From positions 186,001 through 250,000 of the forward strand of contig WACJ01000071.1 in the NCBI GenBank assembly GCA_008973525.1: DNA of 64,000 bases, in the 5' to 3' direction. The position numbers were made by a program, and so were the translations under genes. Positions 11,726 to 23,110 of this stretch are shown in pieces. Position 1 is the first letter of the stretch; the number at the start of each line of letters is the position of its first letter. The notes below the pieces were generated by a model. It searched no databases, had not been told where the DNA came from, and was given only the letters and a program-made list of their open reading frames with translations. The DNA is from Stenopsyche tienmushanensis (Eukaryota; Arthropoda; Insecta; Trichoptera; Stenopsychidae).

Positions 11726-13355
11726 TAACATTCTGCTATGCTCCTTCTACCCAGATATACCATTACTGGCTAACAAGCTACACGCAGCACTGTTTGCAGG
11801 ATCATTTGCTCATTTATCTCTATAGGGTAGATCTAATTTACAAAATTACACTTTGCCGAAAAAGCGGATTTATAGCACTGCTCAAATCCTCTGGCCGTAA
11901 CGAACGACTTAATCATAGACTGTAGTTTAACTACGTATTAATCGCAAAATTGTGTCATTTGTCGTAATAAGAGATTTGTTAGAGCATTTTCATTAAATAA
12001 TAAAAAGTCAACGTATTGTGCAAGATTCTACAGATTTTCAAATTGTAATTCTGTGAACTTATTTGTAAAATAACTATGGCGGTGCTGGCAAAAAGACAAC
12101 GTCTAATCCATCATTCACATTTAAGATTCACGCACAGTAGAAGTAAAAATCTACACCCTACAGCCCCACAAGATCAATCTCGTCTAAATCCAAGCCTGTA
12201 CAATTAAACAGAATATCGACTATACATCGCAACGTGTTGTGCAATAAGACTGAACTGAATTTATGTAAGTAGTGAGGTGTTTAGTTTTGTTACAATTGTT
12301 AACGGCTGCTATCAGTTACGACCCCTTAGGAATAGCGGTCAGCCGATCCCTTTCAAGGGATTGCTTCATTTATTCAACACTGGCTACCCTCCATCCAGGT
12401 TTACCTACATTCATCTAAATGGAAAATCTTGGCAATCCTCCGTCTATATGGTCGAATCTGTACATTTACGAACACCTTTGTCCGTTTCTAAACGCAAATA
12501 ATTGGGCCGATTCCTAAATAATATCACCAACGCCCTAGTCAGCTATCTAAAATGCTTCAACCAGTAGCAGGCAAGTATATTGATAATTTCACAATAACAT
12601 CAAGTTAAATAACCTAAAATTTTGTCTAGAAGCATTATGAAAGCCACCATATCTCAAAATAGAGATAAAAACGTTTTGCAGGTCAATGGCTAATATATAC
12701 CGGGAGAATCGCTAAGACCTGATCGATATTCCAAATAAACCAAAAACAAAGATTGGGAAACATTGCACTATAGGAAACTCCGATGGTCGTTCCGCTCTCA
12801 AACCTGAACTTTGAAATTTATAGAGCTAAGATTTCTTGGAAAGGTTTACTTGTAAACAAGCCACACACGGGTTGTATTTATGCTTAAAAATAGAAGCACG
12901 TCGTATCACTTACATAGATCGAAATTCTTCAGCGATATATGTAGATAGAAAATGGTAAGATGACAGTCAATTAAAAATAATGGATGAGATACTATAACGA
13001 TATTTAATCGTACGTAGCTTATAAATTTTAATTATAAAAATGGTTGTTTTAATGCAATAGCATTCATCTCTTAAACATTTTTTTTCTGTGAGCCCCGTAC
13101 CATTATAAGATTGTCCTAAAAGACATTTTGTTCATGTTCAGCCATTTAATTTGGCAGATAATTATCAGTTATAACGTGCCATCCATATAATAAGAAACCC
13201 CAAAAATATTCGTATATTTAATAAAAAAAAAAACAACATTACAATTCATTATTCAACACATTTTCCCGTTTTTTTGATGAAAATGGGGAAAAAAAAACTT
13301 ACAAAATATTTCCAATACTGTGCCTGAACATAAACTGAATTCAAATATAAAATCT
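11726..13355. other. AT-rich intergenic DNA
   Basis: Short frames at 11710-11925 and 12277-12501 have no family resemblance. No repeat end is seen until the terminal repeat at 13357. Confidence 0.45.
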
Positions 13356-13356
13356 C

Positions 13357-13388
13357 AATATTTCGAATACTTTCGGGTCCTCCTAATA
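13357..13388. mobile_element. Solo mariner-type terminal repeat
   Basis: The segment ending CGGGTCCTCCTAA followed by TATA is nearly identical to 25918-25947, where it follows a mariner transposase tail. The terminal CCTAA plus TA matches a mariner end and its TA target. No transposase or second end was seen nearby. Confidence 0.5.
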
Positions 13389-13534
13389 TAATGCAATCAT
13401 ACTGCTACATTTGTTCTATTTTTTTTTTGTTTGTTGTAAGAATAAAGAAATTTATCTTTATATTTTCACCTGGCTTACGTACCATGAGCGATCATTTGAC
13501 TGCTGGAACTCTCTTTTCTATAATACATCTAATA

Positions 13535-13775
13535 TAAAATTAATTTCTGTTTGTTCGTATGTAATGCGCTGCCATATCGTTTATCAAATTAAAATAAAAC
13601 TTCGTCCATTTATTGCTATGACTTGCGCGAGCAATATAAGCATAGTTTGATAAATAAAAATCAATGTTTGTTTGTCCGTATTTAATGCACTACCATACTG
13701 TGTATTCGATTACAATAAAACTGTGTCAACTTATTGTTTATACTTGTGAAATAACATAGGCATAGTAAAAATATT
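13535..13775. repeat. Diverged tandem duplication of about 115-120 bp
   Basis: Unit 1 (about 13540-13655) and unit 2 (about 13660-13770) share the same order of words: TGTTTGT, CCGTAT or TCGTAT, TAATGC, CTRCCATA, AAAATAAAAC or ACAATAAAAC, TTATTG, then GCATAGT. They diverge at many positions, so the duplication is old. Function is unknown; it may be the end of an unrecognised transposon. The 79-codon frame over unit 1 is not convincing as a gene. Confidence 0.55.
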
Positions 13776-14699
13776 TTGTTGTGTACGCAGTTTGTTATGC
13801 GAGACATGGCATTGCAACGTACGCCAGATAATTACTAGTATTATATAATATATTTTTCTAAATTCCTCTGCTCGGGATATTAGCCCTAGATCTTAAATAA
13901 GTCTTTCTTGCAATTCTATTAATATATGCATGTATGATTTAGTTTTTTTTATATATGATTTAGATATTTTATATCTATGAAAATTCAAATAAGGATCTGC
14001 TTTCTATGAGCAGGATCACTTTCACACAAATTTCCCCGATTCAATGAAAAACTTCAGATGTATGCAACAGAATTATTTAGGATAGAAAGTTCAAACTCAC
14101 AGGTTAACATGGACCAAAATAAATTTTAAAAACTTATGATTAGGTGGGTCATAAAAAATTATGTTTTCATGGAAAATTCGACATCGATGTCACCGAATAA
14201 AGGACGAGAAATAGCGTTAAATCCAAATTTTACAGATGGTATGTACTTTTTTTTCAGTATTTGATTTAGTCATCATATATCAATGCATGGATCTTTTATA
14301 AAGAAATAAGTGGATGAAAGATATTATTACATGATATTGTAAATACTGCTAAATTGACCCAGTAGAGCATTCAATAGTTCTATAGTTTGATTATCTCCCT
14401 GAAAAAAGAAAGGATTTTGATTAAAAACCAATAGGGATTAATTCTTTCCATGTTCAATGCATATTTTATGATTATCATTTTGCAATGATTCCACTTTGAG
14501 ACTAATTTAAGCTTATTGAATATCACAGTTCAAATGAACGACTCAATTATAAATGCCGGCTATATCTGCATGGTTTGCGACTTAAGCAATGTTTGTTTAT
14601 AATTATGCCCCAATTATAAATCAAATTACTAATAACATTGATAAACTGTCGTTAATGGATAGATCTTGTTTGGTTTATTCACTACATCAAAATCAATGC
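13776..14699. other. AT-rich intergenic DNA
   Basis: No gene, RNA or repeat boundary recognised. Confidence 0.45.
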
Positions 14700-15200
14700 A
14701 AACACTTTAAGCAGTGACACTAATCCGGAAGGAACTTTCGGCTCACACGACAGCTGTATAAATACAGATTAGTTAATACCAAAAGTACTGCCTATGAGAG
14801 GGTGAGTGCACTAATTCCCAAAAATTGCTTAACACATCCTCACCCCTTTCATGGAACGAAACCATTTTTTACACACACACACACATTCGTTTTTCAATTT
14901 TTTAATCCACAAGACGACCAATTTCTCTCACATCAAGCAAGGATGGTCGATTTGGCGAAATTTCACAGTACACATATAGATATGTGTATATAAAAGAGCG
15001 TGGAGTGTTAGTCTTCATATGAACCCTCTTCATTGGCGCTTTAGTAAAGGGAGCAGCATGTTCCATCAATAATTCAACTTCCGCATATGGAAGGGTCGCT
15101 TTACAATGCAAATTCTCCACTTCGCCAAGTGTGGGTAAGACGAAGGGAGAGGTGATCTTTCCCAAAGTGTGAGTGAAGATGCCTTTTACAAAAACATTTT
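14700..15200 (+). promoter_or_regulatory. Island with possible TATA/Inr core promoter
   Basis: TATATAAAAG at 14987-14996 is a strong TATA box. TCATAT with its A at 15018 lies 31 bp from the first T and fits the insect initiator TCAKTY with one mismatch. A second TATAAATA sits near 14758. No convincing downstream coding exon follows; an ATG at 15019 opens only 17 codons. This could be the promoter of a non-coding RNA or enhancer RNA, or chance in AT-rich DNA. A short (AC)n run is at 14871-14884. Confidence 0.25.
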
Positions 15201-15529
15201 TTCCGAGAAAAATAACATTCGGTAGATTTTCTTCTCCCTCGGGATGCTCTAGGAAAGAGGCTGAACTAGTGTATATGTAAATCGTCGAGCGTTTTTCATT
15301 GTTTCTTCTTATGTATTATTTAAGAGGACGCTAAAGTGGTGGATCTAGATACGTACATTGTCCGCCCTTGCAAATGACAATGCTATTTTAATACATCGCA
15401 TCGATTCTTAAATTATTTTCAACCCACCCGCAATGCCGAATGTAATCACGATCGTAAATAAGCAATGAATTTTGATACATGTTTCGCTAAAAGAATATCT
15501 GATATGTCATATCAAATTATGAATCCCCT
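15201..15529. other. Intergenic DNA
   Basis: Nothing recognisable is seen. Confidence 0.4.
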
Positions 15530-15725
15530 AACAAGGTGTTATCGCCATATTGGGTAATATCCTCTAACCCTCTTTGATTAGCCACCCCAGGCTTGAATCA
15601 CCAGGGGAGGTTGTATTGTGGGTGTCGGCGTGAACAACCCACCGTCACCGGTGTCAAATATCATTTTGTGTGAAATCTCTGCTACACGACAATATTATTA
15701 TTGTGCGGTATGCCGAGGGTGAAAA
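15530..15725. promoter_or_regulatory. GC-richer island, possible regulatory DNA
   Basis: The patch has words such as CTTTGATTAG (TCF-like plus a TAAT-type core), CACCGGTG and ACCCACCG, and no open frame of interest. It is called by composition contrast only. Confidence 0.25.
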
Positions 15726-16494
15726 GTTGACATTTAATATTGTGACGAAAATACTCGCTCGAATATAAACTCGCATCAGGTGGAATGAAATGTTCTCTTT
15801 CAGCCATTCGATCTGTCGAAATACTCTATAGAATGGCTTTGTGAGATATATATCCACAAAATGTGATTTGATAAAATTTATACATCGAATTGAAATGCAA
15901 AAAAAGTAATACAAAAAGGTCTTTAAAGCTCTCGTCTATTCTATCTTATTAAAATACAAACTCATCTGAGTTGCTTTTAAAGATTTCGGATATTATTGTT
16001 CTTTGTTTCATATAAGTACATTTGTATTTGCATACAATACTGATGCCAAAATATAAATGTTAAGTGCATTTGTGAGAGTTTGAAAATATCTTTAAGAAGA
16101 AAATTTGGCACAATGGAAAGGCTATGTCCATTATTATTTAGTATTTTAAACTTAGTTTATAATTTGTACAGCAGATAAATAACTGATCTGATCGGGACTT
16201 CCTTTAGGGCACCGTTCATATTAATGGGATAAAAATCAGTGATTTTCTGGATTCTTATAGAAACAATGTTTACAAATTCAATCGGCAGTACTGAATGTTA
16301 TACTTTGCTAATTTAAATTTAGCTTTAATTTAAAATAGGTGGATGGAGCATTGGTAGTTACTAATGAAATATTCATTATTTCAGAAGATCTAGGGCATTT
16401 TTTTAGCATTTATTTTGAGTATTCCGGAATTATTATATCTGAAATATCATAAAAAACTAAAATATCAAAATTAATCTAGAATATTATAGATTTG
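15726..16494. other. AT-rich intergenic DNA
   Basis: The minus-strand 86-codon frame near 15654-15914 lacks a recognisable domain. No repeats were identified. Confidence 0.45.
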
Positions 16495-16495
16495 C

Positions 16496-16615
16496 TTACA
16501 GATCACCCCAAATATGACAATTTTCTCATTGGCGAATTCATCCATTGTAAAATGAGCTTCATTGCTAAAAAAAATTTTGCTTGAAAATGGATCACTCGTT
16601 CGTTGTTCAATAATA
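16496..16615 (-). pseudogene. Tc1/mariner-superfamily transposase fragment (IS630-like)
   Basis: The minus strand translates to SDPFSSKIFFSNEAHF, then FANEKIVIFGV. The block matches the first catalytic region of a transposase group widespread in insects that normally reads as FSDEAHF with the catalytic Asp; here that Asp has become Asn. About 40 residues remain and both flanks are unrecognisable, so it is a decayed fragment of a lineage different from the true mariners in the window. Confidence 0.6.
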
Positions 16616-16649
16616 ACGTAAACGCGCTGTTATAATATAAATGTGTACA

Positions 16650-17325
16650 TGATTAAAATTGTACTATTTTTTACTAAAATAAAATAGCTTATATTATTTA
16701 AAAAGATGTTACATGTAAACATTATATAGTACTAATATATAAGCGTTACATTTGGATGATCTTTACAAAATGCATCAATCATCTATCAATTTTTTTATCT
16801 TCATAAAGCTTGCGGTTATTCATAGCGGCATAAAATTCAAAGTATATATTGGCGATGAACGTGTGTATTTATAAATATTATAAATGTATACGCCCATCGC
16901 TCCCCCAAACTAATTATTTTTCATAAACCCCCGCAGGATATCAATTTGTTAAATTAGTATATTGTTATTCCTCGTAAGTGAACTCCCTAGGTAAAATTAC
17001 TTATTGCGGGATCAGTTGTCATTTTCTTATTTGGAGATCCCCCGGGACACGCTGTATTGAAATTTAATCCGATTCTTCGTTACTTTGGTAAATCGTTTAT
17101 TTTTAAAGCGCGTTATTAATTTATTTTTATACATCGATTCTTTGAACGCACTTTGCCGAAATGTATCAAATTTGCAAATCCGTGTTAAAATATTCGTTCA
17201 TATTACAAATTACTTCGGCGCAGATTTCATTTTTGTAGAGTTTTATTTTAGTTTATAATCAATAATCTCGTTGTCATCAGATTTCGTTACGGATTTCATT
17301 TGATATATTTAATAAGACAATTATG
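16650..17325. other. AT-rich intergenic DNA
   Basis: No gene or transposon end recognised; GATATC and TTTATT words abound as expected from composition. Confidence 0.4.
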
Positions 17326-17640
17326 AAATAAATTGGGGTTTCCATATCGTCGGGAGGGTGAGGTACTCGTATAGCCCTAGCAGGTTGTTTAAGTTAGCAC
17401 CATAATCGTCCGTCGCCTCAGAGATAGGTGTCGGTAATAAACAATGGTGTGGCCAACACCCCAGCACCACAATAGTGGCGTGAACAATAGAGGTTCCGGC
17501 TCCCATTTACCATAGTCCGGTTTGGCCATAACTTGCCCTTATAATGGGACTCGCATTAAATCCCAAACTACCACCGAGAGGTTCCAGCCTCACTTATCCG
17601 CCATTTCCATGCCGTAATCTCTATAATTACCACGATGCTA
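17326..17640. promoter_or_regulatory. Mixed-composition island with Sox- and Runx-like words
   Basis: AACAATGG near 17440 and ACAATAG near 17467 and 17484 fit Sox HMG sites. GTGTGG and ACCACA words near 17446-17470 fit Runt/Runx sites. GCCAT (Pho/YY1 core) occurs near 17525 and 17602. The minus-strand 61-codon frame has no domain. A plausible enhancer by motif mixture only. Confidence 0.25.
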
Positions 17641-18221
17641 TATTTGACGAAATAATATTGCTGTGGAATTATTAATATTACGAAGGCTTGTATTTCTCGT
17701 GTAATAAACTTTAGATTTATTCAAAACGCGTGATGAATTCAAACCATTTATGACCATGTTATTTTTGTACTTCATCCTCCCACCAAGTCACATTCATATC
17801 ATTAAAAAATAAAGATAGCCTAATTATAACAGGGTTATTAAATATCCAATAATGGTCTAAGATACAAAAAAAATAATTAAAATATTCACATTTTATAAAT
17901 AAGAAAAATGCGTATATCAAATCAATGATGATCAAAAGTACCCCATGGAATTTTCATATTTATCACATTAATCATCATTAAACCCAAGAGTTTTCATCGT
18001 CTACATTTTTGACACCTTATTCAGCAACATTTTAAGCTTTTTGTAAAATCTTTTATTCTTGATTCTTTATATTTTTCAATGTATGGAGCTATGTATTTTT
18101 TTGAACTATGCTGAATATAATTCCAATTCCATTTACACTTCGATCCTCTGAATTTAAGATTATCCCATATACTATATATATTAAAATTACCTCATTAATC
18201 TCTTCTACTATCACTTCAAAT
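17641..18221. other. AT-rich intergenic DNA
   Basis: Nothing recognisable is seen before the inverted SINE copy. Confidence 0.4.
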
Positions 18222-18395
18222 CGTTAAAGCTTGTGGTTCTAATAGACCTTTTTTGATGTGGTATTTAGCAATCGCTTTATGGGACTATTGCTAACCATTT
18301 TGACATGGTTTTTCATAAGGAATATATTTTTTAATGATAATTAAGTTACTAGTCCGACTACTTAGACGCGAGACTTACAGGTCAGACTTACTTTC
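18222..18395 (-). repeat. tRNA-derived SINE copy, inverted
   Basis: Read on the minus strand, the head (18340-18395) shows the TCTCGCGTCTAAGTAGTCGG region, and the body carries ATGAAAAACCATGTCAAAAT and GCAATAGTCCCATAAA as in the copies at 8556 and 43865. A box-B-like word is degraded. The same head-to-body order as the copy at 8556 supports a single SINE family. Confidence 0.55.
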
Positions 18396-18436
18396 TCTAA
18401 TATTGCATTTACTTCTTTTCAGCAGGTTCAATTATA

Positions 18437-19130
18437 TTAGGGTGTCCTATAAGTTTCTTTCGTTTTCATATTAGGAAAAAAATAAACAATCATTTGTATT
18501 ACATCAAAATTTATTGAATAATATATGATCCATTCTATTCTATTACCTTTCTCCATCTCTCTGGAAGCCTCATAATGCCTTCTTGCCAAAATTTCACAGG
18601 TTTGTTGGCAAAATATTGATCAAGGTACATTTTTATATTATTTTTTGAATTTAAATTTTTACCACGTAAAGAATTTTTCAATGAAAGAAATAAACAATAA
18701 TCTGAAGCGACAATGTCCGGAGAGTATGGAGGATGAAGTAAAACATCCCAAGCAAATGATAGTAATTTATTTTGGATGTAGGCCAGGTTTAGCTACAGTT
18801 AAAGCTTCTGTACCCTTGATCCAAGATCGTAGAGTATCCAACTTTTATCTCCAGTGACGAGTCTCTTTAAAAAAGGTTGGCTATTATGTCGTTGGAGAAG
18901 AAGATCGCATGTTGAAATACGCTGAAGTTTATTTGAGTCAGTCAGTTCATGAGGAAGCCACACATCTAAACAATTGATGTAGACCAATTTTGTCAGATGA
19001 TTATGGACGGATGCTCGTGGAATTTCTAACTTGTTAGCTATTTCGCGAACAATATATCGCGGGTTTTCTTTAACCATGACTATGATTAGATCTGTGCTCA
19101 TTTGCGAATGAAACTTATGGGACAACTTAA
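18437..19130 (-). mobile_element. Internally deleted mariner element, 694 bp
   Basis: Terminal repeats start TTAGGGTGTCC at 18437 and, inverted, TTAAGTTGTCC at 19130; about 22 of 26 positions match. Both ends abut TA, the mariner target duplication. The minus-strand frame 18799-19125 encodes a helix-turn-helix (IANKLEIPRASVHNHL), then DVWLPHEL and FLKRLVTGDKSWILYD, which holds the first catalytic Asp. A central deletion removes the second catalytic Asp region. The C-terminal block HPPYSPDIVASDYCLF and PERWRKVIE remains after frame disruption. This is a non-autonomous derivative with intact ends. Confidence 0.9.
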
Positions 19131-19162
19131 TACTTATATGTTATTCTAATTCTGTCCTTATT

Positions 19163-19608
19163 CAGGATGCAGCAGGGAAACTTCCTTATTTAAAACGCAC
19201 ACCTTCGAGCAATAAATACTTCAAGAAAGATTAAATGGCATTTATTCGAAAGAAAAAAACCTAACGTTTTTGTCATTTAAGTTTAATAACGATCATTTAA
19301 TGGATGAAGGAGAAACGCTTTGAGTCTTTAAGGCGTACTTTTCAAGCGGCCGTTTAATCATGTCAGTCGTTTAATTATATAATAAGAACTGTCAGGACGT
19401 CGATATGCTGGAAATAATTAAGAGTATCTTCAAAACTCGACTGTCTCAATACATTGACCTTAACGGAAACTATTTAATGATTTAATATATTAATAAATAA
19501 AAACATTAAATGTCTAGCTATAACATGAAAAAAATAATTAAACCGATATTTCCTATACTGTTTTTGCTATTTATTTTTAAAATAAGGTAGTTTTCCTGCT
19601 GCACCCTG
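19163..19608. mobile_element. MITE with ends CAGGRTGCAGCAGG
   Basis: The left end reads CAGGATGCAGCAGGGAAACT and the inverted right end reads CAGGGTGCAGCAGGAAAACT, with high identity over about 28 bp. The 446-bp interior has no open frame. A third matching end (CAGGGTGCGGCAAGGAAACT) lies at 48613. Superfamily not assigned; the internal ATTTAAT-rich DNA gives no hint. It sits 32 bp from the mariner element, so the two insertions are adjacent. Confidence 0.65.
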
Positions 19609-20035
19609 TATGTAGAAATGCAACCATAAGTGCAATCATTCAATCACGGTGTAATAATGCCGTGTTATGGTAGAGTTTTCCCTAATTTTAGAACAAAACC
19701 ATATATGAAAATTGCTGTTTTATCCAGGGGTCGACTGTATTGAAAAATCCAGGGTTTTTTGTTCTGTTTTCACTCACACGTTTAACAATTTACGAGAAAA
19801 ATAGATTATTTTATTGCCGATAAAATATGTCGATTTTCAAATTTACTGCATCAATGGAGGCTGTAATTTTTGCATTGTCAAAATGTATCATTGTTTGAAA
19901 TATACTATATAATATCTCTATAATATACAAGCAATACATTGTTTATTCAGGTTTTGATAAACGAATGATTAAAGGACAAAGAATACTATTTTTCCATGCC
20001 GAAAAATAGTCATTAGGATGCAAATTTTATATCAC
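19609..20035. other. AT-rich intergenic DNA
   Basis: No recognisable feature. Confidence 0.4.
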
Positions 20036-20245
20036 TTTAGAGAAATAAGGTCGTCGGGGAGAGCCGAGGTTAGTTAATAGTTCCAAGGGGACTTATTCCC
20101 TCCTGCGGTCTACCTGATGATGGTGCTTGTCCGCTATCTGATAATTAACATCCTCCCCTCACCTGTGCTCCCTGATACGCAATACAATACAGGTGAGCGG
20201 CCATTATGCTTCTCCCGTGATAAATACTCCTTTCATTAGGACCAT
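20036..20245. promoter_or_regulatory. Island with E-box pair and GATA-like word
   Basis: CACCTG at about 20161 and CAGGTG at about 20191 are E-boxes of the Snail/ZEB/E-protein type. CTGATAATTAAC near 20138 combines a GATA core and a TAATTA core. GCCAT occurs near 20200. No coding frame is seen. Interpreted as possible enhancer DNA. Confidence 0.3.
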
Positions 20246-20399
20246 GTCGATGTAAGGAGATTATAACTAATGGAAACCTGGCATTTACATTTTTAATTAA
20301 AAGCAAACACATTTAATTCGCCGATTTTGCAAATCAATGTCGTGCGACGAATAAATAGGCATCGATTCCATATAAAATATTACATAATATTATCGCCTC
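20246..20399. other. AT-rich spacer
   Basis: Nothing recognisable. Confidence 0.35.
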
Positions 20400-20790
20400 G
20401 AGCACGATTTGCGCGATATTAAAGCGCAATTTCGTAATAACAATATCAAATAATTTAATGGCAAGCAAGCAAATAATGTTTGCGAAAGTTTCTTTATTAG
20501 GCCGCTCTTATTTCGCGTGGTGTAAATTTGTACGTGGCCGGGAGAAGTGACTAAAATTTCGCATTTACAAAGGTAAACAGTGGAGAAGAGGGTAGCCGTT
20601 CGGCGGGTGGCGAGGGTTTCGTCAGGCGGTGGGTGTACGGTTCATGGGTAATGTTTTCTGAAGGGAAGTGGGTGTGGGGGCGAGAGAATAACAGGAAAGT
20701 TGCTGAAGGGTAGTTCATGTAAAAAACATGGCGTAAAAGCTTCAGCGGCGAGCCGCCATTGGTCGCGGAAAATCGTTGCGGTCAAAATGA
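20400..20790. promoter_or_regulatory. GC-rich island with Pho-, GAGA- and KLF-like motifs
   Basis: ATGGC at 20728-20732 and GCCAT at 20755-20759 fit the Pho/YY1 core. GAGAG at 20682-20686 fits GAGA factor, and the G-rich GGTGTGGGGGCG at 20671-20682 fits KLF/Sp factors. ATTGG at 20758-20762 is an inverted CCAAT. In flies this combination is typical of Polycomb response elements and some promoters. No open frame is convincing. The reading is inference; short motifs can coincide by chance. Confidence 0.35.
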
Positions 20791-21184
20791 GAAAACGGAA
20801 AATTTACAAATGCATCCAGTTATCTCTACATTCTATCATTGATGTTTCATTTTATAAACACTCGCTATAAATCACTTTAAAATGCTAGCATTTATTTTAT
20901 TCGGTGATAATTAAAAAGATAAATCAATAATATTGCTATGATCCATAATAAACATTTAGCATGGCCGATAGATTATGCGCTATTTCATATGAAAATAGAT
21001 CTTCTAAATTTGACATAATGAAACTCCTGCTTCATCTGCAATTTTAAAATATATAAACTCCCATGGGAAAATAGAAGAAAGCACTGCTTGAAAATTTAAA
21101 AACACCTGAACCTATTAGCTTGTCATCAATCAAATTATGTTGTATTATTTTTAGGAGATAACCCCGTATACCTCTAGATAGTTT
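20791..21184. other. AT-rich intergenic DNA
   Basis: The minus-strand 76-codon frame at 21044-21274 partly overlaps the SINE and is not a gene. Confidence 0.4.
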
Positions 21185-21350
21185 CTCAATTAAGATGTTA
21201 AAGTAGCTATTCAATCGTCTTGGTTCAAATCTACAGATAGGTTTGGTTGGCGACCACATTTTTAAAACATTCATTCGCTATGAGAAACTATATCAAAACA
21301 GCTGGCAATAGTTCCATAAAATACATTACTAAAAGCCACCTCAAGTGTTG
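21185..21350 (+). repeat. tRNA-derived SINE copy
   Basis: Shares ATTCAATCGTCTTGG, GGTTCAAATCTACAG, CGCTATGAGAAAC, TGGCAATAG and TCCATAAA in the same order as the copy at 8556. The box-B-like word GGTTCAAATC is intact; the box-A region is weak. Confidence 0.6.
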
Positions 21351-21652
21351 GATCTAAGATCCAATAAATCATAAACATAAATCCTTTTTTATAATGATGA
21401 ATGCTAATTTTGTCGATATACTTCAAGATATTTAGCAGTCCTGTCTTGCATGTTTAGATTGTTATTTTATTTCAACATATCCTATAATATATAACACAGA
21501 ATTTAATCATTTGAGTGCTCACCAAAAGACGTGGTTTTTCGAGATTAAAACATGCCACCATATCAAATGATAATTGCTGACTGTAGTTCAACGTCTATGT
21601 ATCGCCATTGAGTTTGATGAGCTTGAGGGGAAGTAATGAATTCGATTTTTAA

Positions 21653-22051
21653 CCTGTATGGTAGTACGATCGCCTATTTGCGAGCGAATTCCAGTGATTC
21701 AGAGAGGGCATTCTTCCGCATTGAGCTCGGAAATAAACAGATATGCAGTGTTTTGCGTGTTGAATTTGGAGAGAAACAGAGACGGAGAGAATATCTTGCG
21801 TACATCGTACGATTGTATAAATCGTTAACTCAAATTTATCGACTAATAATGATATGTGAATGATATAATGAAACGATTTCAAGTATGTTTATTTGGAGAA
21901 ATTAACGAATAGTATATTTATTTATGTACAAGCTTCATACACGCTGCGATGATCCTGACAGATAAGTGAATTTGTATGACTATAAGTGGTGGACAAGCAA
22001 ATATAGCATCTATGATTTAGATGATTTTAAATTAGCTCACTACTCAAAGGG
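21653..22051. mobile_element. piggyBac-type TTAA MITE, family 1, 399 bp
   Basis: Flanked by TTAA at 21649-21652 and 22052-22055, the target duplication of piggyBac elements. The left end reads CCTGTATGGTAGTACGATCG, and the inverted right end reads CCCTTTGAGTAGTGAGC. Related copies at 36770 and 56155 (opposite orientation) and 45686 share the inner words ACAAGCTTCATACACGCTGC and GATAAGTG. The 75-77-codon frames are shadows. No transposase is encoded. Confidence 0.8.
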
Positions 22052-22055
22052 TTAA

Positions 22056-22850
22056 TCTAAGACATCTACTTGAATTACCGATAGTAGTCCACCATGCGAA
22101 GATATTACCAATAATGATGATTATTGTCCAAATATACATTTTTCTTTTGGTCAAAAGTAGCCTGATGCTTGCAATTCTGCAATTTTATTGAATAGTATAT
22201 TGAATAATATATATCATGGGCAAATTCAAGGAAAATATAATTTTGAAACAGAAATAAATTTCATCATCAATGGAAGTTGAAGAAGAAAGCCAAAAATAAA
22301 ATATATATTCTTTAATACTTTATAAAATATTGTGCAGTGGAAAATATTCAAAAAAGAAATTCAAAGCTGCAACTTTTGAGTATATTTTTAAGGCATAGAG
22401 TATGAATTACGTACATTGCTCGAAACGCGACAGGTATTTTTCGTATAATGGAGAAACAACGCGAAACAACATTTATAACACAAGTACCGATAACCACAGA
22501 GATTCTCAACACATTTAGATAAATTGGAAAACTTGAAATTTTACATCACGATATTTTATAAGCATCATCTTATCCAAGCACTGCGAGATGAATTATTAAA
22601 AATAGTATCCACATTATGATGATTGACGATGACAATTGCATTATTTTGACGTGTCTGTAATATTCTGCAATACAACGAATGTATGATATATAAAAAATGT
22701 ACTTGTTGATGTGTTTCAATTTTAAGATTGTCAAATGAAACGAATCAAATTTTTCCCTCGTGAATGATCGGAAAATAAATTATTTCTTCGCAAATGTTGT
22801 GGAAGTCGTGGAAATTCGCGAGCAAAATTTCTGCGGGTTGTATGGAAATT
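22056..22850. other. AT-rich intergenic DNA
   Basis: No gene, transposase motif or repeat end recognised. Confidence 0.4.
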
Positions 22851-23110
22851 TTCTCCCTTTTTACGGTGTTGTGGGTTTATTTAAGTATAAAAGGTGATTC
22901 ATATTTAATGCTCCACTTACAGCCGGCCCAATGGAGGCTGTAGGTAAGGGCGGTGGCAGGTGGCAGGTAGCCACCTTGGGGGGCCATATTTCCAAATCAA
23001 CTTTATGGCGTCAAGTTGGAATTGCCTTCGAGGAATTATTGTTCACAATTTGCACCCCCTGACGGATGCTCAGGCGGAGTGTTGCTCGTTTTAATACACG
23101 CGAATGTCAT
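22851..23110. promoter_or_regulatory. GC-richer island with CAGGTG cluster
   Basis: CAGGTG at 22957-22962, CAGGTA at 22964-22969 and CACCTT just after form a dense Snail/ZEB-type E-box cluster. CCATATTTCC near 22984 resembles an SRF CArG box, and TTTATGG near 23003 a Cad/AbdB-type site. No open frame of interest. A likely enhancer candidate by motif density. Confidence 0.3.
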
